The translations under genes and the position numbers were made by a program. Of a stretch of 64,000 nt of DNA, positions 18,615 to 29,973 are shown piece by piece. Source of the stretch: Collimonas pratensis (GTDB taxonomy: Bacteria > Pseudomonadota > Gammaproteobacteria > Burkholderiales > Burkholderiaceae_D); contig NZ_CP013234.1 of assembly GCF_001584185.1 (NCBI RefSeq), positions 4,960,001 to 5,024,000 on the forward strand, written 5' to 3'. The notes under the pieces were generated by a model. That model made no database searches and was not told the origin of the DNA. It saw nothing but the letters and a program-made list of their open reading frames with translations. Position 1 is the stretch's first letter. The number at the start of each line of letters is the position of its first letter.

Positions 18615-20149
18615 CACCGTCCTCTTACAATTACCTGCTAGGGACAACCGCTCATTCCGGATTTATCAGCCTGCCCTTGCTACTGGCGCTGGCGATTGCC
18701 GAGTGGGGCGTGTATCTGGTGCCGACCAGCCTGCTGGCCCTGTGGGTCAGCGGCGGCAGGGAAACCCGCATCACCTCCCTGAAAGCGGTAGTGACCATGG
18801 CGGCGGCCGTGATAGCCAGCAAGATGATTGCCCTGCTGTGGACTGCCACGCAACCGGCGGTGGACGACGGCGGCTATATCTACCAGCCCCAGGGCGAGTA
18901 TTTCCTGACCCCCAGCGTCACGATTGCCATTATCCTGGCCACCGGCCTGACGCTCTGGACTGCGCGGGCGATCAAGATCAAATGGGTCGGCGTACTGCTG
19001 GTGATGCTGTCGCTCGCCGTCAGCTGGGCCAAGGTCTTTCTGGGCATGCACTATCCGCTGGATATCTTTGGCGCCGGCCTGATCTCACTGGCCATGATGC
19101 TGGCCATGAATTCGAAATACGGCAAGGTCGTCAGCGACGGAGCGATCCGCTTCATCAACAGCCGCCTGCAAAACCTGAGCTTGCTGTCGGAACTGTCACA
19201 TTTATTCCCGGCGCCGGCGGCCTGGCTCAAGCCCGGATATCGGCATGGCGGGCAGCGCGTCACCTTGCTTAGCTGCCTGCAGCACTCGCCGCGCGGCCTG
19301 TCCTATTTTGCCAAACAGATCAAGCTGAGCGCCCGTACGCTGCTGCACTACCGGCAAACCCGGCGTTGGCTGGCCTATTGGAATGGCTCGCCGATGCACG
19401 CCAGCCTGGCCCAGGCGACGCCACGACTATTGCAAAAAATCTATCGTCCTTACCAATCCCTGCGCCTGCGCAGCGCTGAGCGGATGGATTTGCTGGTCAG
19501 TCACTACAACTTCATTGTCCAGCAAGGTCTCGCAGCCCTGATCCTGCAGGCGGCAAAATCGCCACAGCTGCTGGGCAGCTTCAGCGGCAAGTCCGGCGTC
19601 CTCTACGAAATCCGCCTGTCGGCGATCGCTACGTTAGACCGTGAAGGCGAACTGGCGCTCGACCTGTGCTGCGCTCAGCAGCGCTTGTTCTCGGTGGCCT
19701 TCACTTTCCATGGCAACGAAGCCAGTCCCGCCATCGGCATTGGCTGCCTGCAGGGTCCGCGCGGCAGCGATGCCCAGGAACGGGTGCGCCACGCCACCCG
19801 CGACATGTTCGGCATGCGGCCCAAGGGCCTGATGGTGCGGCTGGTCAGGGAAATCGGCCGCGCCTATGGCTGCAAACAGCTGATCCTGGTGGGAAACCGG
19901 AATCGCGTCATGTCCCATCAAGTGCGCACGGGCCAGGTTTTTGCCGATTATGATGATTTTTGGCAAGAAATTGGCGCAATGCGCCGCACCGACGGCGAGT
20001 ACCAGCTCTCTTGCGAAGAGATTCCGTCACCCAATCTGCAGGAAATTCCCTCCAGCAAACGCTCGGAAGCACGCAAACGCATCGATCTGACGGAACGCGC
20101 AGTGCAGGCCGCATTAGAAGGTTTTTCCGGCAGATTCGCGCGCGCATAG
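18611..20149 (+). CDS. PAP2-like membrane domain fused to VirK/YbjX (DUF535) domain
   Basis: A 512-residue fusion. Residues 1-167 are hydrophobic with several spans and end in SWAKVFLGMHYPLDIFGAG, the third motif of PAP2 lipid phosphatases (His147, Asp151). Motif 1 has QP (81-82) where RP is expected, and motif 2 reads PSVT (101-104) where PSGH/PSDH carries a catalytic His, so catalysis is doubtful. From about 190 to 500 the protein is cytoplasmic and resembles VirK/YbjX (DUF535): YRPYQSLRLRSAERMDLLVSHYNF, GCLQGPRGSDAQERVRHATRDMFGMRPKGLMVRLVREIG and KQLILVGNRNRVM. VirK-type proteins have been tied to virulence and envelope stress; the biochemical role is unknown. No Shine-Dalgarno is evident; a leader ORF overlaps the ATG. 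It appears inserted between exbD and leuS, neighbours that are adjacent in relatives (from memory). Confidence 0.8.
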   Translation: MTPSSYNYLLGTTAHSGFISLPLLLALAIAEWGVYLVPTSLLALWVSGGRETRITSLKAVVTMAAAVIASKMIALLWTATQPAVDDGGYIYQPQGEYFLTPSVTIAIILATGLTLWTARAIKIKWVGVLLVMLSLAVSWAKVFLGMHYPLDIFGAGLISLAMMLAMNSKYGKVVSDGAIRFINSRLQNLSLLSELSHLFPAPAAWLKPGYRHGGQRVTLLSCLQHSPRGLSYFAKQIKLSARTLLHYRQTRRWLAYWNGSPMHASLAQATPRLLQKIYRPYQSLRLRSAERMDLLVSHYNFIVQQGLAALILQAAKSPQLLGSFSGKSGVLYEIRLSAIATLDREGELALDLCCAQQRLFSVAFTFHGNEASPAIGIGCLQGPRGSDAQERVRHATRDMFGMRPKGLMVRLVREIGRAYGCKQLILVGNRNRVMSHQVRTGQVFADYDDFWQEIGAMRRTDGEYQLSCEEIPSPNLQEIPSSKRSEARKRIDLTERAVQAALEGFSGRFARA

Positions 20150-20227
20150 CGTCTCTTGCGGCTAGCTCCGGCAAGCAGCGTTGCATAGCTCCACGCTTCC
20201 CATGCGCTAAAGCGGCATCCGAACCAG

Positions 20228-23076
<2,849 letters not shown>

Positions 23077-23135
23077 GCGATGACCGGGGCCGGATTCGCG
23101 GATCCGGCCTGAATCTTGAAACAAGGAATGCCTGA

Positions 23136-23744
23136 ATGTTGAACCGAATGTCTCTCCCTATGCCGGTTTCCCGCAACTGGCTGCGCTGGCCTGTCGTGCT
23201 GCTGATCAGCGCCATGCTGTGCGCCTGCGGCTTCCACCTGCGCGGCTCTGCCAACCTGGCTTTCAGTTCGATCTACATGACCTTCGCGCCGACTTCGCCT
23301 CTTGGAATCGAACTGAAGCGCAATATCATTGCTAGCGGCAACACCAAGGTGCTGTCGAAAGCGGAAGGCGCCGAAGTTACGCTGGGCGTGCTTAGCGAGA
23401 CCCGTGAGAAAGTCATTTTGACGCTCAACAGCTCCGGCCGTCCGAGCGAATACATGCTGTACTACCGCCTGACTTTCCATGTGACCGACGCCCAGAACAA
23501 GGAATTGCTGGCGCCGACCCTGATCACCCTGAAGCGCGATATCAGCTACAACTCGTCGCAGGAATTGTCCAAGGATGCGGAAGAAGTGCTGCTGTACCGC
23601 GACATGCAGTCCGACATGGTGCAGCAGATCCTGCGCCGTCTGGCCGCGATCAAGATGGCGCAGCCGACGCAGCCTGAAGCTGTTCCGGCGGCAACGCCGG
23701 CCGTCACGCCGCCGGCAGCACCGGCCGCTGCGCCGGCCAAGTAA
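23136..23744 (+). CDS. lptE: LPS-assembly lipoprotein LptE
   Basis: Outer-membrane lipoprotein that plugs the LptD barrel and helps insert lipopolysaccharide. The 202-residue precursor has a signal peptide with lipobox LCAC (Cys31) followed at once by the LptE hallmark GFHLRG, then a RlpB-type domain (EYMLYYRLTFHVTD, LTLKRDISYN-like) and DAEEVLLYRDMQSDMVQQILRRL. The C-terminus (about 170-202) is an Ala/Pro-rich extension. AAGGA precedes the start. Between leuS and holA, the conserved order. Confidence 0.93.
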   Translation: MLNRMSLPMPVSRNWLRWPVVLLISAMLCACGFHLRGSANLAFSSIYMTFAPTSPLGIELKRNIIASGNTKVLSKAEGAEVTLGVLSETREKVILTLNSSGRPSEYMLYYRLTFHVTDAQNKELLAPTLITLKRDISYNSSQELSKDAEEVLLYRDMQSDMVQQILRRLAAIKMAQPTQPEAVPAATPAVTPPAAPAAAPAK

Positions 23745-23764
23745 CCAGTTCAAGGGTAAAGTGC

Positions 23765-24787
23765 ATGCAATTGCGGTTTGACGCGCTCGACGGCCACCTG
23801 GGGAAAACCCTGGCGCCCTTGTATGTGATCACCAGCGACGAGCATCTGCTGGCGCTGGAGGCATCCGACAAGATACGCAAAAGCGCGCGCAGCCACGGCT
23901 GCAGCGAGCGCGATGTGCTGGTGGTGGACCGCAGCTTCAAATGGGGTGAACTGCTGGCGGCCAACCAGTCGCAATCGCTGTTCGGCGATAAAAAGCTGAT
24001 CGAGTTGCGCATCCCCGGCGGCAAGCCGGGCAAGGATGGCGGCCAGGCCCTGCAAAGCTATACCGCCACGCTGAATCCAGACAACGTCACCATCATCAGC
24101 CTGCCCAAGCTGGACTGGGCGACGCAAAAGGCAGCCTGGGTCGCCAGCCTGCAGCAGGCCGCGGTATATATCGACATCCCGCTGGTAGAACGGGCGCAGC
24201 TGCCGAACTGGATCGGCGTCCGCCTGGCGGCCCAGCAGCAAAGCGCAGACCGCCAGGCGCTGGATTTCATCGCCGACCGGGTCGAAGGCAACCTGCTGGC
24301 CGCGCACCAGGAGATCCAGAAGCTGGCGTTGCTGCATCCGCCCGGCAAGCTCAGCTTTGAACAGTGCCACGATGCAGTCCTCAACGTCGCGCGCTATGAT
24401 GTCTTCAAGCTGAATGAAGCGATGCTGGCGGGCGATACTGCCCGCCTGGTGCGCATGATGGACGGCTTGAAAGGCGAAGGCGAGGCGCTGCCGCTGGTGC
24501 TGTGGGCGGTTTCGGAGGAAATCCGCACCTTGCTGAAGCTGAAATCAGCCGCCGCCCAAGGCCGCCCGATTCCAGCCTTGCTGAAAGAATATCGGATCTG
24601 GGGACCGCGCGAGCGCCTGATGGAACCGGCATTGCGGCGCCTGAGCCTGGCGACGCTGGAAGCGGCATTGAAAGATGCAGCGCAGGTCGACAAGATGGTC
24701 AAGGGGCTGCGCGCAAAAGCATTCAGCGGCGACGCCTGGGATGCGTTGCTGCAGCTGGGATTAAAACTCGTTGGGGACAGAGTTTAA
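23765..24787 (+). CDS. holA: DNA polymerase III subunit delta
   Basis: Clamp-loader subunit that opens the beta sliding clamp. The 340-residue protein has the N-terminal YVITSDEHLLALEA, the AAA-like fold with LIELRIPGGKPGKDG and RFxxEGNLLAAHQEIQKL-type motif (FIADRVEGNLLAAHQEIQKLALL), and the C-terminal collar domain ending in GDAWDALLQLGLKLVGDRV. Starts 20 bases after lptE. The last codons (VGDRV and the stop) are formed by the left arm of a dispersed GGGGACAGAGT repeat at 24771-24823, so the original C-terminus was probably altered. Confidence 0.94.
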   Translation: MQLRFDALDGHLGKTLAPLYVITSDEHLLALEASDKIRKSARSHGCSERDVLVVDRSFKWGELLAANQSQSLFGDKKLIELRIPGGKPGKDGGQALQSYTATLNPDNVTIISLPKLDWATQKAAWVASLQQAAVYIDIPLVERAQLPNWIGVRLAAQQQSADRQALDFIADRVEGNLLAAHQEIQKLALLHPPGKLSFEQCHDAVLNVARYDVFKLNEAMLAGDTARLVRMMDGLKGEGEALPLVLWAVSEEIRTLLKLKSAAAQGRPIPALLKEYRIWGPRERLMEPALRRLSLATLEAALKDAAQVDKMVKGLRAKAFSGDAWDALLQLGLKLVGDRV

Positions 24788-24823
24788 GAGGCGCCGCCGT
24801 GCGCCGAATTACTCTGTCCCCAA
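24771..24823. repeat. dispersed palindrome, GGGGACAGAGT family, copy 3
   Basis: Perfect 13-base arms TTGGGGACAGAGT (24771-24783) and ACTCTGTCCCCAA (24811-24823). Read on the minus strand the interior gives GTAATTCGGCGCACGG...CTCTTAAAC, the same core as the other copies. The left arm overlaps the end of holA and supplies its last codons and stop. Confidence 0.88.
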
Positions 24824-24867
24824 CTGACTAGACAAGAAGTGTAAATTGCAAAGAAAAATCTAGGCAC

Positions 24868-26133
24868 ATGGATATCCAACAATACATGACCGCAGTCGGA
24901 CAACGCGCGCGCGCCGCATCGCGCGCGATGGCGCGTGCCGACACCGCCGTGAAAAACCGCGCGCTGACCCTGATCGCCGCCGCCATCCGCCGCGACGCCG
25001 AGTTGCTGGTCGCCGCCAACCAGGCCGACCTGGCGGCCGCGCGCGCCAATGGCCTGGCGCCGGCCATGCTGGACCGGCTGACGCTGTCGGAGCAGGCCAT
25101 CGCCACCATGATCGCCGGGCTCGAACAGATCGTTTCCCTGCCCGATCCGATCGGTGAAATCTCCAACATGAAATACCGCCCGAGCGGCATCCAGGTCGGC
25201 CAGATGCGGGTGCCGCTGGGCGTCATCGGCATCATTTACGAAGCGCGTCCGAACGTCACGGTAGACGCCGCCGGCCTGTGCATCAAGAGCGGCAACGCCA
25301 CCATCCTGCGCGGCGGCTCGGAAGCCCATCATTGCAACCAGGCGCTGGCCAAGCTGGTGCAGGAAGGCCTGGCTGGAGCCGGCCTGCCGCCGGATGCGGT
25401 GCAAGTGGTCGACACCATCGACCGTGCCGCCGTCGGCGCCCTGATCACCATGCCGCAGTATGTCGACGTCATCGTGCCGCGCGGCGGCAAGGGGCTGATC
25501 GCGCGCCTGATCGAAGAAGCCACGGTGCCGATGATCAAGCACCTGGATGGCATCTGCCACGTCTATATCGACGACCAGGCGGATCTGGCGAAGGCGGCGG
25601 ACATCGCCTTCAACGCCAAGTGCCATCGCTACGGCACCTGCAACACCATGGAAACCTTGCTGGTGGCGCGTAGCATCGCACCGCAAATCCTGCCGCGGCT
25701 AGCCAGCCTGTACCAGGGCAAGCAAGTCGAATTGCGCACCGACGCCGAAGCGCAAGCCATCTTGCAAGGCTACCCGCAGCTGAGCGCGGCCACTGAGGAA
25801 GACTGGCGCACCGAATACCTGGCAGCGATCCTGGCGGTGAAGATCGTCGCCGATGTCGATGAAGCCATAGAGCATATCAACACTTACTCCTCGCAGCATA
25901 CCGACACCATCGTCACCGAGAATCATTCGCGGGCGATGCGCTTCCTGCGCGAGGTCGATTCCGCCTCGGTCATGATCAATGCCTCGACCCGCTTCGCCGA
26001 TGGTTTCGAATTCGGCCTCGGCGCCGAAATCGGCATCTCCAACGACAAGCTGCATGCGCGCGGACCGGTCGGCCTCGATGGCCTGACTTCGTTAAAATAC
26101 GTCGTGTTTGGACATGGTGAAGTACGCCAGTAG
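24868..26133 (+). CDS. proA: gamma-glutamyl phosphate reductase
   Basis: Second enzyme of proline synthesis, reducing gamma-glutamyl phosphate to the semialdehyde with NADPH. The 421-residue protein has the aldehyde-dehydrogenase-like fold with [30 protein letters not shown], the catalytic Cys near residue 258 in [11 protein letters not shown] and the C-terminal [16 protein letters not shown] signature. Length matches E. coli ProA (417). Its partner proB lies 30 kb away on the opposite strand, so the two are not an operon here. Confidence 0.97.
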   Translation: MDIQQYMTAVGQRARAASRAMARADTAVKNRALTLIAAAIRRDAELLVAANQADLAAARANGLAPAMLDRLTLSEQAIATMIAGLEQIVSLPDPIGEISNMKYRPSGIQVGQMRVPLGVIGIIYEARPNVTVDAAGLCIKSGNATILRGGSEAHHCNQALAKLVQEGLAGAGLPPDAVQVVDTIDRAAVGALITMPQYVDVIVPRGGKGLIARLIEEATVPMIKHLDGICHVYIDDQADLAKAADIAFNAKCHRYGTCNTMETLLVARSIAPQILPRLASLYQGKQVELRTDAEAQAILQGYPQLSAATEEDWRTEYLAAILAVKIVADVDEAIEHINTYSSQHTDTIVTENHSRAMRFLREVDSASVMINASTRFADGFEFGLGAEIGISNDKLHARGPVGLDGLTSLKYVVFGHGEVRQ

Positions 26134-26150
26134 TTTTTAGACAAGTCCAC

Positions 26151-26209
26151 GCAAACACGAAAGGCACGAAAAATCCTGTTTTTGTTTTCGTGCCTTTCGT
26201 GTTTTCGCG
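26151..26209. repeat. perfect 20-bp inverted repeat
   Basis: Arms 26154-26173 and 26186-26205 (AAACACGAAAGGCACGAAAA and its complement) are perfect, with a T-rich 12-base loop and partial CGC/GCG extension. It lies just past the proA stop and could end transcription, although no T-run follows; it looks like a dispersed repeat. Confidence 0.75.
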
Positions 26210-26246
26210 GCCCCCCGACCATCAATGGTAAAAAAGGAAATCGCCC

Positions 26247-26669
26247 ATGCTCTGGATCAAATCGCTGCATATCGTCTTCATCGCCTCCTGGTTTGCCGGC
26301 TTGTTTTATCTGCCGCGGATCTTCGTCAACCTGGCGCAGGAAACTAATCCAGCCGCCACGCAGAGACTGTTGCTGATGGCGCGCAAGCTGTATCGCTTCA
26401 TGTCTATCCTGTCGCTGCCGGCGGTACTGTTCGGCGCTTGGCTGTGGCTCGGCTACGGTATCGGCAAAGGTCCCGGCAATAGCTGGCTGCACGCGAAACT
26501 GTTCCTGGTCATCCTGGTAATCGGCTATCACCATGCCTGCGGCAGCCTGCTGAAGAAATTTGAAAAAGGCGTGAATACGCGCAGCCATGTATGGTTGCGC
26601 TACTTCAACGAAGTGCCGGTTCTGCTGTTGCTGGCGATTGTGATCCTGGTCGTAGTCAAACCGTTCTAA
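26247..26669 (+). CDS. hemJ: CopD/HemJ family membrane protein
   Basis: A 140-residue protein with four membrane spans and the HemJ/UPF0093-like N-terminus LWIKSLHIVFIASWFAGLFYLPRIFVN, including the conserved His8 and an Arg after the first span. HemJ oxidises protoporphyrinogen IX to protoporphyrin IX, the substrate of HemH (8.8 kb in this window). Members are often annotated only as CopD family, and the distinction needs profile comparison. AAAAAGGA lies before the ATG. The next gene starts 29 bases on. Confidence 0.75.
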   Translation: MLWIKSLHIVFIASWFAGLFYLPRIFVNLAQETNPAATQRLLLMARKLYRFMSILSLPAVLFGAWLWLGYGIGKGPGNSWLHAKLFLVILVIGYHHACGSLLKKFEKGVNTRSHVWLRYFNEVPVLLLLAIVILVVVKPF

Positions 26670-26698
26670 ACCGTTCCAACGCCATTCGAGGCCCCGTC

Positions 26699-27301
26699 AT
26701 GAGCAAGCTTTGTGAATATTATTTCGCGCCGCATTCGCCCTTTGCCTACCTGGGCCATGCCCGCCTGGTGGCATTGGCCAAGCAATACGATGTCAAAGTC
26801 GCATTAAAACCCTGCGACCTGTCCAAGGTATTCAACACGTCCGGTGGCTTGCCGCTGGCAAAGCGGGCGCCTCAGCGCCAAGCTTACCGCCTGGAAGAGC
26901 TGCGGCGCTGGAGCGAATATCTGCAAGTGCCGCTGAATCTGCAGCCGACATTTTTCCCGGTGCAGAGCGACGATGCGGCAAAACTGATCATCGCCACCCA
27001 GCTGGCGCATGGAACAGATGCAGCCCTGGCGCTGACCGGAGCTATAATGCGGGCAGTCTGGGCAGAACAGCGCAATATCGCCGACAGCGCCACCCTGGCG
27101 GCAATCGCCACCGAGCTCGGTCACGACGGCAAGACCTTGCTGAAATCGGCGGAAACCGCCAGCGTCCAGAGCGAATTCGATCGTTTTACCGACGATGCCA
27201 TTTCCGCCAGCATCTTCGGCGCGCCCTGGTATGTGGTCGATGGCGAAGCATTCTGGGGCCAGGACCGGCTGGATTTCGTCGAGCGCGCGTTCGCCAGATA
27301 G
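26699..27301 (+). CDS. 2-hydroxychromene-2-carboxylate isomerase family protein (DsbA-like fold)
   Basis: A 200-residue kappa-class GST/HCCA-isomerase-like protein. The N-terminus YYFAPHSPFAYLGHARL carries the Ser (residue 13) that is catalytic and glutathione-binding in the family, and the C-terminus has the cis-Pro loop SIFGAPWYVVDGEAFWGQDRLDFVERAF. Family members isomerise naphthalene-pathway intermediates with glutathione, but no aromatic-degradation genes adjoin it, so its substrate is unknown. The frame is open further upstream into hemJ; the ATG at 26699 gives the expected N-terminus. Confidence 0.85.
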   Translation: MSKLCEYYFAPHSPFAYLGHARLVALAKQYDVKVALKPCDLSKVFNTSGGLPLAKRAPQRQAYRLEELRRWSEYLQVPLNLQPTFFPVQSDDAAKLIIATQLAHGTDAALALTGAIMRAVWAEQRNIADSATLAAIATELGHDGKTLLKSAETASVQSEFDRFTDDAISASIFGAPWYVVDGEAFWGQDRLDFVERAFAR

Positions 27302-27330
27302 ATTGTTTTTATTATAGTAAGTAGTAAAGG

Positions 27331-27446
27331 GGCCTCGAGAAACCGTAGCGAGCGGCTCAAGGTCGGCAAGAGAAGCGCAACCGTACGAAAGTACGGTGAG
27401 CATCGCAGTGCCGAGATTGGGCCGCGCAGTAGGTTTATCGAGGTCC
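27331..27446. repeat. 116-base imperfect palindrome
   Basis: The arms (about 27331-27368 against 27409-27446) pair imperfectly along their length, and the centre is a perfect CCGTAC-GAAA-GTACGG hairpin (27381-27396) with a GNRA-type tetraloop. It fills the space between the isomerase and methyltransferase genes and could fold into one long hairpin. Comparable in design to 3378-3538. Confidence 0.65.
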
Positions 27447-27472
27447 GATCGCCAACGGATAAAGGGATCCCC

Positions 27473-28708
27473 ATGTCACACAAATCTACCGATAAGCACT
27501 CCTATTTTTGCCCCTGCCCGCGCGGCCTGGAAGCCGCGCTGGCGGAAGAGCTGGAAGAAATCGCCCAGTTCAGCGCCCCTGCGGTCACGCTCAAGGTGCA
27601 TACCCAGGTGCCTGGCGGCGTCCATTGTTCAGGCTTGCTAAGCGATGCCTGGCGCATCAACCTGCATTCGCGCATCGCCAGCCGGGTACTGCTGCGCCTG
27701 ACGCATGGCGCTTACAAGAATGAAAACGATATCTACGACATGACGCTGGAACAGGAATGGGAAAGCTGGTTCCCCGTCAGCCATACCATCCGCGTCGACG
27801 TCACGGCGGTCAAGTCGCCCCTGCGCAGCCTGCAATTCACCACGCTCAAGATCAAGGACGGCATCTGCGACCGCTTCCGCGACCTCTGCAATGAACGGCC
27901 GTCGGTCGATACCGGCACGCCCGACATGCGCATCGTCGGCTTCCTCGACGCCCACAACTTTACCTTGTACCTCGACACCTCCGGCGAAGCCTTGTTCAAG
28001 CGTGGCTGGCGCGCCGAAACCGGCGATGCGCCGCTGCGCGAAAACCTGGCGGCCGGCCTGCTGCGTACTTCCGGCTGGAAGCCTGGCACGGTGTTGTTCG
28101 ATCCGATGTGCGGTTCCGGCACTATCCTGATCGAGGCGGCCCAGATCCTGGCCGGCATTCCAGCCGGCGCCCGGCGCCGCTTCGCCTTCGAAAAATTCAA
28201 CGAATTCGAAAGCGATAAATGGCTGGCCATCAAAGGCAGCTTCAAGCCGCATCCCTTGCCGACCACGCCGACCATCTTCGGCAGCGACATCTCGGGCGAC
28301 ATGGTGCAGATCGCACTCAACAACCTGCGCAACGCCGGCATCCTGTTCGACGTGCCGGTCAAACAGATCGAAGCCCAGGAAGTCAAACCACCGAGCGATG
28401 CCGAAGGCGGCATCATGCTGACCAACCCGCCATACGGCGAACGGATCGGCGTGCGCGGCGACAGTACCCTGAGCAGCGACGACCTGCTGACCGCCTTCTT
28501 CACCGCCTTCAGCACCACGCTGAAGCAACGCTTTGCCGGCTGGAGCATCTTCTTGTTCTCGGCCGACCTCGGCCTGCCCAAGCTGCTGCGTCTGAAAGAA
28601 GCGCGCAAGACGCCATTCTTCAACGGCGCCCTGGAATGCAGGCTGTTCCGCTTCGACATGGTGGCCGGCTTCAACCGGCGTGAAGCCGCCAAGCCCAAGG
28701 CCGAATGA
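27473..28708 (+). CDS. rlmL: THUMP-domain class I methyltransferase (RlmL-like, 23S rRNA m2G)
   Basis: A 411-residue RNA guanine-N2 methyltransferase. Residues about 10-165 are a THUMP-type RNA-binding region beginning YFCPCPRGLEAALAEELEE; the methyltransferase half has FDPMCGSGTILIEAA (SAM motif I), FGSDISGDMVQIALNN and the catalytic NPPYGER. It corresponds to the RlmL half of E. coli RlmKL and lacks the second (RlmK) domain, as is usual outside enterics. Target assignment (m2G2445) is by family analogy. A strong terminator hairpin follows. Confidence 0.85.
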   Translation: MSHKSTDKHSYFCPCPRGLEAALAEELEEIAQFSAPAVTLKVHTQVPGGVHCSGLLSDAWRINLHSRIASRVLLRLTHGAYKNENDIYDMTLEQEWESWFPVSHTIRVDVTAVKSPLRSLQFTTLKIKDGICDRFRDLCNERPSVDTGTPDMRIVGFLDAHNFTLYLDTSGEALFKRGWRAETGDAPLRENLAAGLLRTSGWKPGTVLFDPMCGSGTILIEAAQILAGIPAGARRRFAFEKFNEFESDKWLAIKGSFKPHPLPTTPTIFGSDISGDMVQIALNNLRNAGILFDVPVKQIEAQEVKPPSDAEGGIMLTNPPYGERIGVRGDSTLSSDDLLTAFFTAFSTTLKQRFAGWSIFLFSADLGLPKLLRLKEARKTPFFNGALECRLFRFDMVAGFNRREAAKPKAE

Positions 28709-28740
28709 CAGGCGGTCCGCCTGCTTAACAGTTCGTCATC

Positions 28741-28767
28741 AAACAAGCGCAATCTTTGCGCTTGTTT
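28741..28767 (+). terminator. terminator hairpin after the RlmL-like gene
   Basis: Perfect 12-bp stem (28741-28752 with 28756-28767, loop TCT) 33 bases after the stop codon, whose 3' arm ends in TTGTTTC. The rest of the spacer up to the Fur-like site near 29000 holds no recognisable gene. Confidence 0.7.
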
Positions 28768-28997
28768 CACATCCAGCCCCTTTTTGCTGCCTCCCGGCAA
28801 CAAACTCCCTCTTCGCGATCCCTAAAACGGCTCAGGCTTGTTGCCGCCTGCCGGATTCACCTATTCCTTAGCACAACTTTTCCCATGGGCATCATTGCTC
28901 GCCCGGGCACTCTGTTGCGCGTCCATCATCATTCTGTAGCGCCATGGCACGCCGTGCTAAAAGCGCTTGCATTCCCTGCGCAAGTAGCGAATAATAC

Positions 28998-29018
28998 AAA
29001 TACGAATTGTTCGCATTT
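28998..29018 (+). promoter_or_regulatory. Fur-box-like operator of hemP
   Basis: A 9-bp inverted repeat with one mismatch, AAATACGAA-TTG-TTCGCATTT. Its 19-base core matches the classic AATGAGAATTATTCTCATT Fur site at 15 of 19 positions by eye. It ends 16 bases before the hemP ATG, where bound Fur would block transcription or initiation. Confidence 0.65.
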
Positions 29019-29033
29019 ACAGAAAGGACTATT

Positions 29034-29231
29034 ATGAGCCACTCGATACGACGCGAAGCACATCTTGAAAAAGCCCCTGTGTCCAGCATCACGAAGTCAG
29101 TTGCATCTGCAGTCACGCGAATCAAAAGCCAGGATCTGTTCAAGCAAATGCGCGAACTCGAAATCGATCATGGCGGCAGAATTTATAAACTCAGGCTAAC
29201 CCAGCTGAACAAGTTGATCCTGACTGCCTGA
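29034..29231 (+). CDS. hemP: hemin uptake protein HemP
   Basis: A 65-residue protein with the HemP core QDLFKQMRELEIDHGGRIYKLRLTQLNKLILTA, in which the GG-YxLRxTxxxKLILTK-like pattern is diagnostic. HemP is a Fur-regulated small protein needed for haem uptake gene expression in Burkholderia-type bacteria. The ATG has AGAAAGGA upstream; the frame continues nine codons further but into the Fur-like site. First gene of the iron cluster. Confidence 0.93.
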   Translation: MSHSIRREAHLEKAPVSSITKSVASAVTRIKSQDLFKQMRELEIDHGGRIYKLRLTQLNKLILTA

Positions 29232-29329
29232 GCAGCCCCGCTTCATTCGCCATAACTATTCGACATAACTTGTAAAGCCCGCCAGCAGCATACGGAAGCC
29301 AGCCAGCGAGTCACTATAGGAGTTACTTG

Positions 29330-29650
29330 ATGGTCTCTGAGAAAATCAATCCGGCTTTCGTGGAGCCCAACGGCGCGCCGGCTCAGCCGGAACTGCTGGT
29401 CTCGGCGGTGCTGCACCTGATGTCGCAATACACGGCGAGCAGCCAGGAAGCCAGCGGCTGCGTCAAGCTGGCATCGGTGATCGAGCGGCATTTGAAGGCG
29501 CTGGCCGATCTGCCGAGTCTGGCGCCGGTGTTGCGCGCCACTTGCCTGCAACTGTCGGAGCAATGGGGCACGGTAGTAGAGAGCAGCATGCCGGCGCCGG
29601 AAAAATACAATCTGTTCAGCAGGTTGGTGGCCGGCAGCAGGGTCTGTTAG
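29330..29650 (+). CDS. unknown small protein in the iron cluster
   Basis: A 106-residue soluble protein I do not recognise. It is mainly helical-looking, with QPELLVSAVLHLMSQYTAS in the first half, a Cys in ASGCVKLAS, a second in ATCLQLSEQW and a C-terminal Cys as the last residue. The ATG at 29330 has GGAG seven bases upstream; a TTG directly before it is less likely. It lies 98 bases after hemP and 92 before bfd in the same direction, so it probably belongs to the same Fur-controlled set. No function is proposed. Confidence 0.75.
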   Translation: MVSEKINPAFVEPNGAPAQPELLVSAVLHLMSQYTASSQEASGCVKLASVIERHLKALADLPSLAPVLRATCLQLSEQWGTVVESSMPAPEKYNLFSRLVAGSRVC

Positions 29651-29742
29651 AGCAGTATCGATAAACCATAAGGCCGCGATAGCATCTTTGTCGGCCGACT
29701 TTTATTTTTAATCTGCCTTCCACTATGGCAGTAGGACGCAAA

Positions 29743-29973
29743 ATGATTGTTTGTGTATGCAACAACGTCTCAGATAGAAAGATCCGCCAGGCGGTCGACT
29801 CGGGCATGTCATCCATGGCCGAGCTACGCGAAAACCTGGGGATTGCCACTTGCTGTGGCAAGTGCCATACCTGCGCCAAAAGCGTGTTGCGCGAGTGCCT
29901 GGATAACAAGGCGCCGGCAGCCCTTCGTCACGTTCACGCCATGGTGTTCCAGCAAAACATACAAGCCGCTTAA
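29743..29973 (+). CDS. bfd: bacterioferritin-associated ferredoxin
   Basis: A 76-residue [2Fe-2S] protein that binds bacterioferritin and supplies electrons to release stored iron. Ligands are Cys4 and Cys6 in MIVCVCNNVSD and a pair in ATCCGKCHTC (Cys38, Cys41), the BFD-like fold. The ATG at 29743 has AGGA at a proper distance, while the ATG six codons earlier does not. Its TAA overlaps the tonB start (TAATG). bfr is 2.2 kb downstream. Confidence 0.95.
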   Translation: MIVCVCNNVSDRKIRQAVDSGMSSMAELRENLGIATCCGKCHTCAKSVLRECLDNKAPAALRHVHAMVFQQNIQAA

